From Candidatus Nanosynbacter sp. TM7-087 (lineage in GTDB: Bacteria > Patescibacteriota > Saccharimonadia > Saccharimonadales > Saccharimonadaceae), in assembly GCF_022828365.1 (NCBI RefSeq), contig NZ_JAJQJU010000001.1, forward strand, positions 124,001 to 188,000: 64,000 bases of DNA, read 5' to 3'. Position numbers and translations under genes: made by a program. Positions within the stretch are counted from its first letter, which is position 1. Each line of letters begins with the position of its first letter. Below the pieces are notes generated by a model. It was not told where the DNA came from and searched no databases. It worked only from the letters and a program-made list of their open reading frames with translations. Shown piece by piece: positions 1 to 7,883 of this stretch.

Positions 1-2
1 CT

Positions 3-917
3 GCTAATGGTATTGGTGGTCGACCAGCAAATCCTGATCCGAATAATCCCAGGACAAGCTCAATTTTCATCTATAATCTTTCTGGTGGCGCTTCGAAATC
101 TGACCAATTGTATGTTCAAAACGGGTCCGATAAAGAAGAAACGATTGAAGTTTATTCGGTCGATGGTACGGTTACGACGACTGGCGATATGACTTGCAAG
201 GAGAAGTCAGAGGATAAAGTTGGTGCGGGCAAATGGGTTTCTGTCTCTAAGAAAGAGGTGACTCTTGGTGCAAACGAGAACGCGCTTATTGATTTTACGG
301 TAAATGTTCCAAGTAAAGCAGATGTTGGCGAGCATAATGCATGCATGGTTGTTCAGCGGAAGGTTAATCAGGCGTCAAATAATGCTGGTGGCATTCAAGT
401 TCAGACTCGTCAGGCTATCCGTATGGCGATAACCGTTCCTGGCGATATTCACCGCGATGTGACGATTGAGAAGTTTAATGTTAAGAATTCTAACAGTAGT
501 CAATTGTATGAAATTGCCTTAAAAAATTCTGGCAATGTGTCGGCTGATGTTGACGTAAAGCTGGTCGTGAAAGACCCGATGGGGAATGTTGTCTATAAAA
601 ACGGTGGCGTGAATGCAACGATTGCGAATGAAACGCGGCAGTTTAATTATGATAGTAATTTGGCGCCGTTTTGGGGCGGAAAATATAAGGTAGAGCTGTC
701 GATTTCCTATAAAAAGAAGGCTGGCGAGTGGGGAATTAGTCAGGACAAAAATGAGCTAATCACCAAAACTGCCGAGCCAAAAGAATTATTCTTCTGGCCA
801 TCAACTACAGCGCTAATGATGATTGGCGGTGGAATACTTTTGTTCATTATTTTGATAGTGATAATTGTCATAAAATCAAAACGGAACAAAAAAACTGTTC
901 AATTTAAAAAACGTTGA
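3..917 (+). CDS. Surface protein with C-terminal membrane anchor (5' end outside window)
   Basis: The reading frame is open from the left edge, so the start and any signal peptide lie upstream. About 304 residues are visible. Most of the protein looks like tandem beta-sandwich domains: 'TLGANENALIDFTVNVP' and 'NSGNVSADVDVKLVV' resemble the extracellular Ig-like domains of DUF916-type proteins of Gram-positive bacteria. A single hydrophobic helix (about the last 40 residues) is followed by a basic tail ending in KKR. Inference: a cell-surface protein anchored by one C-terminal helix with the bulk outside. I do not recognise a specific function. It ends in TGA, which fits the standard code. Confidence 0.6.
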   Translation, partial: ANGIGGRPANPDPNNPRTSSIFIYNLSGGASKSDQLYVQNGSDKEETIEVYSVDGTVTTTGDMTCKEKSEDKVGAGKWVSVSKKEVTLGANENALIDFTVNVPSKADVGEHNACMVVQRKVNQASNNAGGIQVQTRQAIRMAITVPGDIHRDVTIEKFNVKNSNSSQLYEIALKNSGNVSADVDVKLVVKDPMGNVVYKNGGVNATIANETRQFNYDSNLAPFWGGKYKVELSISYKKKAGEWGISQDKNELITKTAEPKELFFWPSTTALMMIGGGILLFIILIVIIVIKSKRNKKTVQFKKR

Positions 918-940
918 GTTTATAAAAAAAGTGATAGAAT
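914..940 (+). promoter_or_regulatory. Promoter of the LiaF-like gene (leaderless)
   Basis: TTGAGT at 914-919 and TAGAAT at 935-940 with a 15-base spacer. The -10 box ends 6 bases before the ATG at 947, so the predicted transcript begins at or very close to the start codon. The -35 overlaps the stop codon of the upstream gene. Confidence 0.45.
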
Positions 941-946
941 AGATGT

Positions 947-1633
947 ATGAAGAAAAGTTCTCTGATTAGAGCGTTTTTGAGCATTGTAATCGTGGCGCTC
1001 GGTGGGGTTTTACTGTTGAAGAATCTCGAAGTTATTAACATTAGCTGGGATATTTTCTGGGGTACGGTTTGGGCTGCAGGATTTGTATTGTCTGGGCTGG
1101 TGAATATATTCAATTATCGAAATAAAACGGCATGGATTTGGGGGTTATTGCTGGTTGCGATTGGCATTCTGATTGGCTTAAATTCTTACGGAATAGTTGA
1201 CGTTAGTATCTGGAAGGTATTCTGGCCTGTAGTTTTGATTGCTGCTGGTTTGGCAATGATGTTTAATACTAGCCCTAAGGGTGTTAAGCGTTCTAAAAAG
1301 TTGGATAAAGACGGCGCAGGTAATGAGAAAATTGCTTGTTTTTGGGGCGAAGAAGACGCTGTAAAGGGTGATTATACTGGCGGTTCGTTGGTTGCGATAT
1401 TTGGTGGCGTGGATTTGGATTTGCGTCAAGCAAAGATTAAAGACGGTTCTGTAATTGAAATTTTTACATTTTGCGGTGGCGTTAACATTACTTTGCCAGA
1501 CGATGTGATTGTTAAGAACGAAGTGCGCGGATTTTTGGGTGGAACTGATGATAAAACTTTACCTAAAGATTCCGCCAAAAAGACTCTACATCTGAAGGGC
1601 GAGTGTATTTTAGGCGGTCTGGAAATTAAATAA
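947..1633 (+). CDS. LiaF-like membrane protein (DUF5668 plus LiaF C-terminal domain)
   Basis: 228 residues. The first half has four short hydrophobic helices in the repeated 'LGGVLLLKNL...WDIFWGTVW' and 'IGILIGLNSYG...FWPVVLIAAGL' pattern of the LiaI/LiaF transmembrane region. The C-terminal half (about 125-228) is soluble and glycine-rich, with 'GGVDLDLRQAKI', 'FCGGVNITLPDDV' and 'CILGGLEIK', typical of the beta-helical 'cell-wall-active antibiotics response' domain. In Firmicutes LiaF restrains the LiaRS envelope-stress system. No LiaRS pair is adjacent here, so a role in envelope-stress sensing is inference from the family only. The start is ATG 947, six bases after a -10 box. Confidence 0.7.
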   Translation: MKKSSLIRAFLSIVIVALGGVLLLKNLEVINISWDIFWGTVWAAGFVLSGLVNIFNYRNKTAWIWGLLLVAIGILIGLNSYGIVDVSIWKVFWPVVLIAAGLAMMFNTSPKGVKRSKKLDKDGAGNEKIACFWGEEDAVKGDYTGGSLVAIFGGVDLDLRQAKIKDGSVIEIFTFCGGVNITLPDDVIVKNEVRGFLGGTDDKTLPKDSAKKTLHLKGECILGGLEIK

Positions 1634-1638
1634 AGTTC

Positions 1639-1667
1639 TTGGGATTTTGATGAAAACGCGCTACAAT
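1639..1667 (+). promoter_or_regulatory. Promoter of the T-box/ileS operon
   Basis: TTGGGA at 1639-1644 and TACAAT at 1662-1667, spacer 17. Transcription would begin near 1673, exactly at the 5' edge of the predicted T-box Stem I. Confidence 0.5.
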
Positions 1668-1669
1668 AA

Positions 1670-1903
1670 CAGTAGGGCGTTTTCGCGTATGTTGAATTGG
1701 CGTGAAATGAGCGGTTATCAGCCGTGAAGTCTGCGGGAAGAAATCGGCATAAAGTCGAGATTAGAACCTGCCGTGAGCTTGCGTAAATAGCAAATAAAGA
1801 GCTGAAAGAATCACTTCTTTTGGAATCGAGATGGTACCGTCCGCATAAAACACCTAAGCGGATTCTCGAAGTCAAAAGAGGTGATTTTTAATTTAGGAGA
1901 ATT
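1670..1903 (+). promoter_or_regulatory. T-box leader, probably tRNA-Ile and translational
   Basis: The T-box core TGGTACCG is at 1832-1839. It lies in a 9-base bulge (1831-1839) between two helices: 1826-1830 (TCGAG) with 1865-1869 (CTCGA), and 1840-1844 (TCCGC) with 1858-1862 (GCGGA). This is the standard antiterminator/antisequestrator shape. UGGU would pair with tRNA ending ACCA, fitting tRNA-Ile. There is no U-tract. Instead ATTCTC (1862-1867) can pair with GAGAAT (1897-1902), which overlaps the AGGAGA ribosome-binding site (1895-1900); this excludes the CTCGA pairing. A possible specifier AUU followed by A is at 1760-1763, above a weak base helix 1670-1676/1767-1773. An 11-bp helix 1811-1821/1874-1884 may enclose the switch. 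The core is well supported. The specifier assignment is tentative. Confidence 0.85.
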
Positions 1904-2563
1904 ATGACGAAAATAACGTATTATCCACCGGAATACGGGAAAGATGAGTTTAATTGCGCACATTGTAAGGTGTTTGCGCATCAATCATGGGGTGGTAGTT
2001 TGTCTAGCAATCTGCTTAACTCATCCTTGCCATCAGATTTCCTTACTGTATCAAAATGCAGACATTGTTACGAGCTGTCTATCTGGATTGAGGGGTCTTT
2101 AGTTTATCCGGCACAAATTACAGTAGAAGATCCGAACGATGACATGCCAGATGAAGTTAAAAAACTATATAGAGAATCAGCTCAAATTTTGCCTATTTCA
2201 CCCCGTGCGGCTGCAGCATTGTTGAGACTAGGATTGCAAATACTTCTCGGCGCTGTGGGGGGAGATGGCAAAAATATAAATAATGATATAAAGAAAATAG
2301 TTGCGTCGGGTGTTGAATCTGAAACACAAAAGGCTCTAGATATTCTAAGGGTGTTTGGTAATAGTGGAGCTCACCCTGGGGAGATTAAGCTTGATGAAGA
2401 TCCTGGCCTGGTGCACAAAATGTATGGGCTAATGAACTATGTTACCGATAGGCTTATCACCCAGAAGAATCAGATAAATGAATTATTTGAAGGTTTGCCA
2501 GAGGGAATTAAAAATCAGATTGAATCACGAGATGGTAAAAATAAGAATGAGGAGAAATTGTAA
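1904..2563 (+). CDS. Zinc-ribbon DUF4145 protein, first gene after the T-box
   Basis: 219 residues. Cysteine pairs near the N-terminus (CAHC about 18-21 and CRHC about 52-55) form a likely zinc ribbon. The rest matches the DUF4145 signature: 'SPRAAAALLRLGLQ' and 'RVFGNSGAHPGE'. DUF4145 is an all-helical domain often found beside, or fused to, nucleases and restriction or defence proteins, but its biochemical role is not established. The ATG at 1904 follows AGGAGA and is the start controlled by the T-box. The stop overlaps the start of ileS (TAATG at 2561-2565), so ileS translation is probably coupled to this gene. Finding DUF4145 as the first gene of a T-box aminoacyl-tRNA synthetase operon is unusual. 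Confidence 0.75.
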   Translation: MTKITYYPPEYGKDEFNCAHCKVFAHQSWGGSLSSNLLNSSLPSDFLTVSKCRHCYELSIWIEGSLVYPAQITVEDPNDDMPDEVKKLYRESAQILPISPRAAAALLRLGLQILLGAVGGDGKNINNDIKKIVASGVESETQKALDILRVFGNSGAHPGEIKLDEDPGLVHKMYGLMNYVTDRLITQKNQINELFEGLPEGIKNQIESRDGKNKNEEKL

Positions 2564-5472
2564 TGAAATTCAAACATGGAACACGTCGTCGAGCTGCGGA
2601 ATATGAGAAAGATTGGGTGCAGCGATGGAAAGACGATGACACATTTAACAAGTCGGTCGCGCAGCGTCCTGCTGATAATTCTTGGGTTTTTTATGACGGT
2701 CCTCCGTTTTTGACGGGAACGCCACATCACGGACATTTGTTGGTTAGCACGGTGAAGGACACGATGGGACGATTTCACACGATGAAAGGTCAGCGAGTTG
2801 AGCGCCGTTGGGGTTGGGATTGTCACGGACTGCCGGCAGAGGTTTACGTTGAAAAAACGCTAGGCATTTCTAACAAAAAAGAGATTGGCACGAAGATTAG
2901 CGTTTCAGATTACGTGAAGGAATGTCGAGCGGCTATGGTTCGAACTGGCACCGAATGGGAAGACACGATTGAGCGAATTGGTCGTTGGGTCGAGTTTAAG
3001 GGCGCTTATAAAACCATGGATAATAATTACATGGAATCTGTTTGGTGGGCGTTCAAGAGGCTTTACGAAGAAGGCAAAATCTACGAAGGCGAAAAGATTT
3101 TGGTCTATTGTACGAAGGACGCGACGCCAATTTCTAAGAGTGAAGTGGCTATGGAAAATAGTTATCAAATGGACACTGATCCGAGCTTGTTCGTTTACTT
3201 TAAGCTGGAAGATGAGGATGAATATTTGCTTGCGTGGACGACGACGCCATGGACTTTGCCGGCGAATATGGTTTTGGCGGTAAATCAGGATGTCGATTAT
3301 TCTTTGGTGGCGTACGGCGATAAAAAGTTTTACGTTGCAAGCGACCGCGTTGAGAAAGTTATGACGGACGAAAAGCATCAGCCGTTGGAATATTCAATTG
3401 TTAAGACGATTAAGGGTTCTGAATTGGTAGGCAAGCGATTTGAGCCGCTATTCGAAAATCGTGGGCCAGCTGCGCATAAGATTCTTCACGCTGATTTCGT
3501 GACGACTGATGATGGTACGGGAATTGTTCATATTGCGCCAGCTTACGGTGAGGATGACTATGAATTGTGTCGAAAAAATGACGTTCCGATGTTGTCGTTG
3601 GTTGATGGCGATGGAAATTACACAGAAGGTAGATGGTTAGGTCGCAATATTTGGGAAGTAAATAAAGAGATAGCGAAGACTTTATTGGAAGAAGGTCGGG
3701 CGCTGAAAATTGAATATATTCGCCACGAATATCCGCATTGTCATCGATGTGGCACGAAATTGATGTACCGTGCTCACCCAAGTTGGTTTATGGATATTCA
3801 GAGTCAGAAAAAGGAAATGTTGGAGGCGAACGAGCAGACAAGCTGGACGCCAGACAATCTGAGGACTGGACGATTTCACAACATCATCGAGCAGGCGCCG
3901 GATTGGAATTTGAGCCGCGATCGTTATTGGGCAACACCAATCCCAGTGTGGAAGGGTGTGAAAAATGATGGCACAGAAGTGGTGAAGGTGATTGGTAGCT
4001 TTGCGGAATTTGAAGAAGTTACGGGCCGCAAGTTGGACGATTATCACTTGCCGCAAGTTATGGACGTTACGTTTGAGTGCGACGGCGCAGAAATGCATCA
4101 TATTGGTAAAGTTTTGGACTGTTGGTTTGAGTCTGGCTCGATGCCATTCGCTCAATTCCATTATCCATTTGAGAACAAGGAAAAATTTGAAGCAAGTTTT
4201 CCTGCTGATTTCATCATTGAAGCGATTGATCAAACTCGCGGTTGGTTTTATAGCTTAACAGCGGTTAATGTGGCTTTATTTGGTAAATCTCCGTGGAAGA
4301 ATTTGATTTGTACTGGATTTATCAATGCTGCCGATGGCAAAAAAATGAGCAAGAAGCTAAAGAATTATACCGATCCGATGGAATTGATGAATAAGACTTC
4401 GGCCGACAGTTTCCGATTCTTGATGCTTTCAAGTCCGCTAACAAATGGCGAAAACTTCGCCTTAGCGGATAAGGACGTGATGGATGTAGCGCGTAAGCTT
4501 GGCATGATTTGGAATATGTACGATTTCTTTACGATGTACGCTGAAGTTGATGGCTGGGAGTTTAATGGCGATCTTTCGGATCCGCTTCATGATTTAACAA
4601 ATCCGTTGGATATTTGGATTGTGTCGAGGTTGCATCAATTGATAACAGAGGTCGAGCGAGGTCTTGATAATTACAATCTTCAGGATGCAACTAAGCCGAT
4701 CTTGCCATTCTTAGACGATGCAAGTAACTGGTATGTCCGACGCAGTCGCCGCCGCTTCTGGAAATCTGAAGATGATGGCGATAAAAATGACGCTTACCGC
4801 ACGCTCCATTACGTTTTGGTGCGACTCAGTTATATGCTAGCGCCGTTTACGCCATTCTTAGCGGAAGAATTGTATCATAATTTGACAGGCGACAACGAGT
4901 CGATTCATCTTAAAGATTGGTTGCCAGCTGGTGAAATAGACAATTCAATGCTACGCGACATGAATGCACTACGTACTGCGGTGAATGACGGCCTGTCGAA
5001 GCGCGCATCGGAGGGAATTAAGGTGCGTCAGCCGTTGGCGTCTGTGAAACTTGTCAATACTATTTCTCAGGATACGCCGGCGGAAGTTGCGCAGTTCTTG
5101 ATTGATATCGCTAAAGATGAATTGAATGTGAAATCGGTTGAAATTGTTACAGATTCAGAGTCTGAGTCGGCGCAACCGAGTGTTGTTTATGACTTAACAA
5201 TCACTCCTGAGCTAAAGCGCGAAGGTTTGATGCGTGAAATCGTTCGCCACGTTCAAAGCGCGCGCAAGCAGGCCGGTCTGCAGATAGATGATCGAATTGT
5301 ATTGAGTATTTCTAGCGACGATTCTGAAATATCTCAAGCTGTTGACGCTTTCGCTGACGTCATTAAAGCTGAAACGCTCGCTGTGGAATTGAATTCTGCA
5401 GCTGATGAATCAGAAAAATATGATGCCAAAATCGAGGGTAAATTGGTAGAAATTTCCCTGAAAAAAGCTTAA
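2563..5472 (+). CDS. ileS: Isoleucyl-tRNA synthetase
   Basis: 969 residues, class I synthetase charging tRNA-Ile in the cytoplasm. The HIGH-type motif is HHGH at 55-58 and the KMSKS loop is KMSKK at 594-598. The CP1 editing region contains 'WTTTPWTLPANM'. A zinc-knuckle-like CHRC is at 393-396. The C-terminal part ('LKREGLMREIVRHVQSARK') is the extended anticodon-binding end found in the eukaryote-like IleRS class, which fits its length. It begins at ATG 2563, overlapping the upstream stop, with GAGGAGA about 8 bases upstream. It lies downstream of the T-box, so isoleucine starvation should raise its translation through the coupled first gene. Confidence 0.95.
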   Translation: MKFKHGTRRRAAEYEKDWVQRWKDDDTFNKSVAQRPADNSWVFYDGPPFLTGTPHHGHLLVSTVKDTMGRFHTMKGQRVERRWGWDCHGLPAEVYVEKTLGISNKKEIGTKISVSDYVKECRAAMVRTGTEWEDTIERIGRWVEFKGAYKTMDNNYMESVWWAFKRLYEEGKIYEGEKILVYCTKDATPISKSEVAMENSYQMDTDPSLFVYFKLEDEDEYLLAWTTTPWTLPANMVLAVNQDVDYSLVAYGDKKFYVASDRVEKVMTDEKHQPLEYSIVKTIKGSELVGKRFEPLFENRGPAAHKILHADFVTTDDGTGIVHIAPAYGEDDYELCRKNDVPMLSLVDGDGNYTEGRWLGRNIWEVNKEIAKTLLEEGRALKIEYIRHEYPHCHRCGTKLMYRAHPSWFMDIQSQKKEMLEANEQTSWTPDNLRTGRFHNIIEQAPDWNLSRDRYWATPIPVWKGVKNDGTEVVKVIGSFAEFEEVTGRKLDDYHLPQVMDVTFECDGAEMHHIGKVLDCWFESGSMPFAQFHYPFENKEKFEASFPADFIIEAIDQTRGWFYSLTAVNVALFGKSPWKNLICTGFINAADGKKMSKKLKNYTDPMELMNKTSADSFRFLMLSSPLTNGENFALADKDVMDVARKLGMIWNMYDFFTMYAEVDGWEFNGDLSDPLHDLTNPLDIWIVSRLHQLITEVERGLDNYNLQDATKPILPFLDDASNWYVRRSRRRFWKSEDDGDKNDAYRTLHYVLVRLSYMLAPFTPFLAEELYHNLTGDNESIHLKDWLPAGEIDNSMLRDMNALRTAVNDGLSKRASEGIKVRQPLASVKLVNTISQDTPAEVAQFLIDIAKDELNVKSVEIVTDSESESAQPSVVYDLTITPELKREGLMREIVRHVQSARKQAGLQIDDRIVLSISSDDSEISQAVDAFADVIKAETLAVELNSAADESEKYDAKIEGKLVEISLKKA

Positions 5473-5497
5473 AGGCCAGTAAGTGAAATGAGAATAC

Positions 5498-5516
5498 CCT
5501 CCTCTTCATGGGGAGG
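5498..5516 (+). terminator. Hairpin after ileS
   Basis: CCTCC (5498-5502) pairs with GGAGG (5512-5516) around a 9-base loop. The following sequence is A/T-rich but has no real T-run, so termination is uncertain. Confidence 0.3.
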
Positions 5517-5524
5517 ATATTCTA

Positions 5525-5553
5525 TTGACTTTTAACCATACTTATGCTAATAT
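5525..5553 (+). promoter_or_regulatory. Consensus promoter of the 62-residue gene
   Basis: TTGACT at 5525-5530, 17-base spacer, TAATAT at 5548-5553. The transcript start would be near 5560, giving a leader of about 25 bases before the ATG at 5585. Confidence 0.65.
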
Positions 5554-5584
5554 ATAATTGTTAATTGATAAAAATAAAAAAGTT

Positions 5585-5773
5585 ATGCAAAATTTATTCA
5601 ACAAATTATTTGGTAGTAAAATAGGGTTTTCGCCAATCGACCCGCTGGCGGATGGGCTTGCTGAGGAAATTATTAAAGAGCAGCGAGAGCCGCAGGCGAT
5701 TCGTCTGGATGCCGACGATATAGAGGATATTCGCAAATTTTGGTCTCGTGCGGATGGCAGCTTTGACGATTGA
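5585..5773 (+). CDS. Small acidic protein of unknown function
   Basis: 62 residues from the ATG at 5585. An upstream in-frame TTG at 5558 would sit on the transcript start and is rejected. The sequence begins MQNLFNKLFGSK and continues with a charged segment (EEIIKEQREPQAIRLDADDIEDIRKFW). It has no membrane helix and no motif I recognise. It has its own consensus promoter and stands alone before galU. No clear ribosome-binding site is visible. Probably a lineage-specific cytoplasmic protein. Confidence 0.5.
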   Translation: MQNLFNKLFGSKIGFSPIDPLADGLAEEIIKEQREPQAIRLDADDIEDIRKFWSRADGSFDD

Positions 5774-5819
5774 TGATGTATAATTACTCTCACAAAGAGC
5801 TGAAAATGTAGGAGGTATT

Positions 5820-6647
5820 ATGATTACTAAAGCCATTATTCCGGTCGCTGGTTGGGGTACGCGAATGTTGCCGATTACCAAATCTATTGAAAAGTGTATG
5901 CTGCCGGTCGGTACAAGGCCAGTGATTGATTATATCGTGCAAGACGTCGTGCGCGCTGGCGTGAAGGATATTTACTTTGTGGTTGGTGAACAAAGCACTC
6001 AAGTGCAGAGCTATTATCGTTCGAATATTCAATTAAACGATTATCTACGCCGTGCGGGAAAAGAAGATAAATTACCTCTGGTGGCGCCACTTCGCGACGT
6101 CCGAATACATTTTTTAACTCAGCCGGGAACTGGTGGTTACGGCACAAGCATTCCAGTTGGTTTGGCGAGTGAATTCATCGAACAGGGCGAGTCGGCCTTT
6201 GTGATTATGGGCGATCAATTCTTTTGGCGTAGCGACGGCGGCTCAAACGCGGCAGATTTGGCGGAGTTGGTGGAATCGCGTGGATTGTCGGCTGGGCTAT
6301 TAGGAAATCCTGTCGAAGAGGAATTTATTCCGCAAACAGGGATTATTGAAACTGACAATCAGGGCAATTTTGTGCGAATAATTGAAAAGCCAAAACTGGA
6401 AGAAGCTCCAAGCAATCTCAGCAATTCAAGTTTTTACGTTCTAAATAAAGAGATTTTTGAGCTGGCGCGAACCTTGCCGGCAAACCCTAAGAGAGGCGAG
6501 TTTGAGCTAACGGACGCGATTAATGCGTACATCGATGGCGGCGGCGTGATTGCTGTTGGTGAGGCTAAGGGTGAATATATGGAATGCGGCTCGCCGAGCG
6601 GTTGGCTGAAGGCGAATAATGCTATGGCGAAAAACGTTACTCGCTAA
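5820..6647 (+). CDS. galU: UTP-glucose-1-phosphate uridylyltransferase-like nucleotidyltransferase
   Basis: 275 residues, close to the usual GalU length. The N-terminal nucleotide-binding motif is 'PVAGWGTRMLPITKSIEKCMLPV' in pattern (about residues 8-30), with W where GalU usually has L. 'MGDQFF' corresponds to the metal-binding aspartate segment, and 'IIEKP' and 'GEYMECGSPSGWLKA' match later GalU motifs. The product UDP-glucose would feed glycan or teichoic-acid-like polymers. The start has a strong SD (AGGAGG at 5811-5816). A TATAAT at 5779-5784 gives a leader of about 30 bases, so this is one of the conventionally leadered genes. Confidence 0.85.
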   Translation: MITKAIIPVAGWGTRMLPITKSIEKCMLPVGTRPVIDYIVQDVVRAGVKDIYFVVGEQSTQVQSYYRSNIQLNDYLRRAGKEDKLPLVAPLRDVRIHFLTQPGTGGYGTSIPVGLASEFIEQGESAFVIMGDQFFWRSDGGSNAADLAELVESRGLSAGLLGNPVEEEFIPQTGIIETDNQGNFVRIIEKPKLEEAPSNLSNSSFYVLNKEIFELARTLPANPKRGEFELTDAINAYIDGGGVIAVGEAKGEYMECGSPSGWLKANNAMAKNVTR

Positions 6648-6716
6648 CTGTACTTGATTTTATTGCTAGTTTTTGATAGAATTATTAGAGTTAATTCATA
6701 ATAATTAAGGAACGAA

Positions 6717-7022
6717 ATGAAAGCAGTCGTAAAAATCTCTGGCAAACAATATCTTGTCAGTGAAAAAGAGTCCCTCTTGGTGGATCTCCTCCCTGAAGGC
6801 ACAAAAGAACTCACTCTCGACGCACTTTTAGTGATTGATGGTGATAAAATCAAGGTTGGTACGCCAACTGTAAAAGGCTCTAGCGTTAAGGCTAAGGTCG
6901 TAGAAGCGGAAGTTAAGGGTGATAAGCTTCGCGTTATCCGCTACAAGAGTAAGAAGCGTGTACACAAAGAAACTGGTCATCGCCAGAAGTACACGAAGAT
7001 TGAAATTACGTCAATCAAATAA
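6717..7022 (+). CDS. rplU: 50S ribosomal protein L21
   Basis: 101 residues, normal for bL21. Recognisable features are the N-terminal 'KISGKQYLVSEKESLLVDLL' pattern and the C-terminal basic 'RVIRYKSKKRVHKETGHRQ' segment that contacts 23S rRNA. SD AAGGA lies just upstream. The usual partner rpmA is not next to it but about 39 kb away (46087-46359). A strong terminator follows, so it is a single-gene unit. Confidence 0.97.
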   Translation: MKAVVKISGKQYLVSEKESLLVDLLPEGTKELTLDALLVIDGDKIKVGTPTVKGSSVKAKVVEAEVKGDKLRVIRYKSKKRVHKETGHRQKYTKIEITSIK

Positions 7023-7031
7023 TCTGAAGAG

Positions 7032-7058
7032 CCGCTTTCGTAAAGGAAGCGGTTTTTT
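7032..7058 (+). terminator. Rho-independent terminator after rplU
   Basis: CCGCTTTC (7032-7039) and GGAAGCGG (7045-7052) form the stem, followed by seven Ts. Confidence 0.9.
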
Positions 7059-7118
7059 TGATGTCTGTTATTTATGTTCTGCTCATGCTATAATTAAGGC
7101 AGGTAAAAAGGGGAACGA

Positions 7119-7883
7119 ATGACAAAAATCATTGCGGTGACAAATCAAAAAGGTGGCGTCGGTAAAACAACGACGTCAATTAACGTAGCATATTTTTTGG
7201 CAAAAGCTGGCAAGAAAACATTGTTGGTGGATTTTGATCCGCAGGGTAATGCTACTAGCGGACTTGGAATAGATAAGCAGAATTTGGGCGCAACAATATC
7301 AGAGGTGATTATGCGACAAATTGACCTAGCGAATATCATATTGCCAACGGAATATAAAAACTTATCAATTGCCCCAGCTACACCTCATTTGGCGAATACG
7401 GAAGTGGAATTGGCGCAGGCACAGGGAAGGTTTGTTCGCTTGCGGGAGGCTTTGCAAAAGGCGACGGATTACGATTATATTATTATTGATAGCCCGCCGA
7501 GCTTGAGTTTGTTGACAGTCAACGGTATGATTGCCGCTAATTACGTATTGCTTCCAGTTCAGGCAGAATTTTACGCATTGGAAGGATTGGGACAGCTTTT
7601 GGAAAGTATGAAATTGATAAAGAAGGGGCTTAATCCACCTCTGGAATTATTGGGTGTTTTGCTGACGATGATGGACTCCAGGACTACATTATCTGGGCAA
7701 GTTCATGCTGAGGTTAAAAAGTATTTTCCAGATAAGATTTTTAAGAATAGCATTCCGAGAAACATTCGCTTGGCTGAAGCCCCTAGTCATGGCGCGCCAG
7801 TTGGGGCATACGATCGTTTTTCAAAAGGTTCTCGGGCTTATAAGGCGCTAACGAAAGAAATTATAGAGAGGGTGGAACGATGA
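7119..7883 (+). CDS. parA: ParA-family chromosome partitioning ATPase
   Basis: 254 residues, Soj-like small ParA. The deviant Walker A is KGGVGKTT at 11-18, with 'LLVDFDPQGNATSGLG' following and 'DYIIIDSPPSLSLLT' as the Walker B region. It acts with ParB on the nucleoid to segregate replication origins. TATAAT at 7089-7094 and an AAGGGG SD before ATG 7119 give a short leader. The stop overlaps the parB start (ATGA), so the two are co-translated. Confidence 0.95.
   Translation: MTKIIAVTNQKGGVGKTTTSINVAYFLAKAGKKTLLVDFDPQGNATSGLGIDKQNLGATISEVIMRQIDLANIILPTEYKNLSIAPATPHLANTEVELAQAQGRFVRLREALQKATDYDYIIIDSPPSLSLLTVNGMIAANYVLLPVQAEFYALEGLGQLLESMKLIKKGLNPPLELLGVLLTMMDSRTTLSGQVHAEVKKYFPDKIFKNSIPRNIRLAEAPSHGAPVGAYDRFSKGSRAYKALTKEIIERVER

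Noticed and set aside
5806-5811. ATG-TAG start-stop in the galU leader
   Set aside because: It lies well inside the leader and overlaps the SD (AGGAGG); probably chance.
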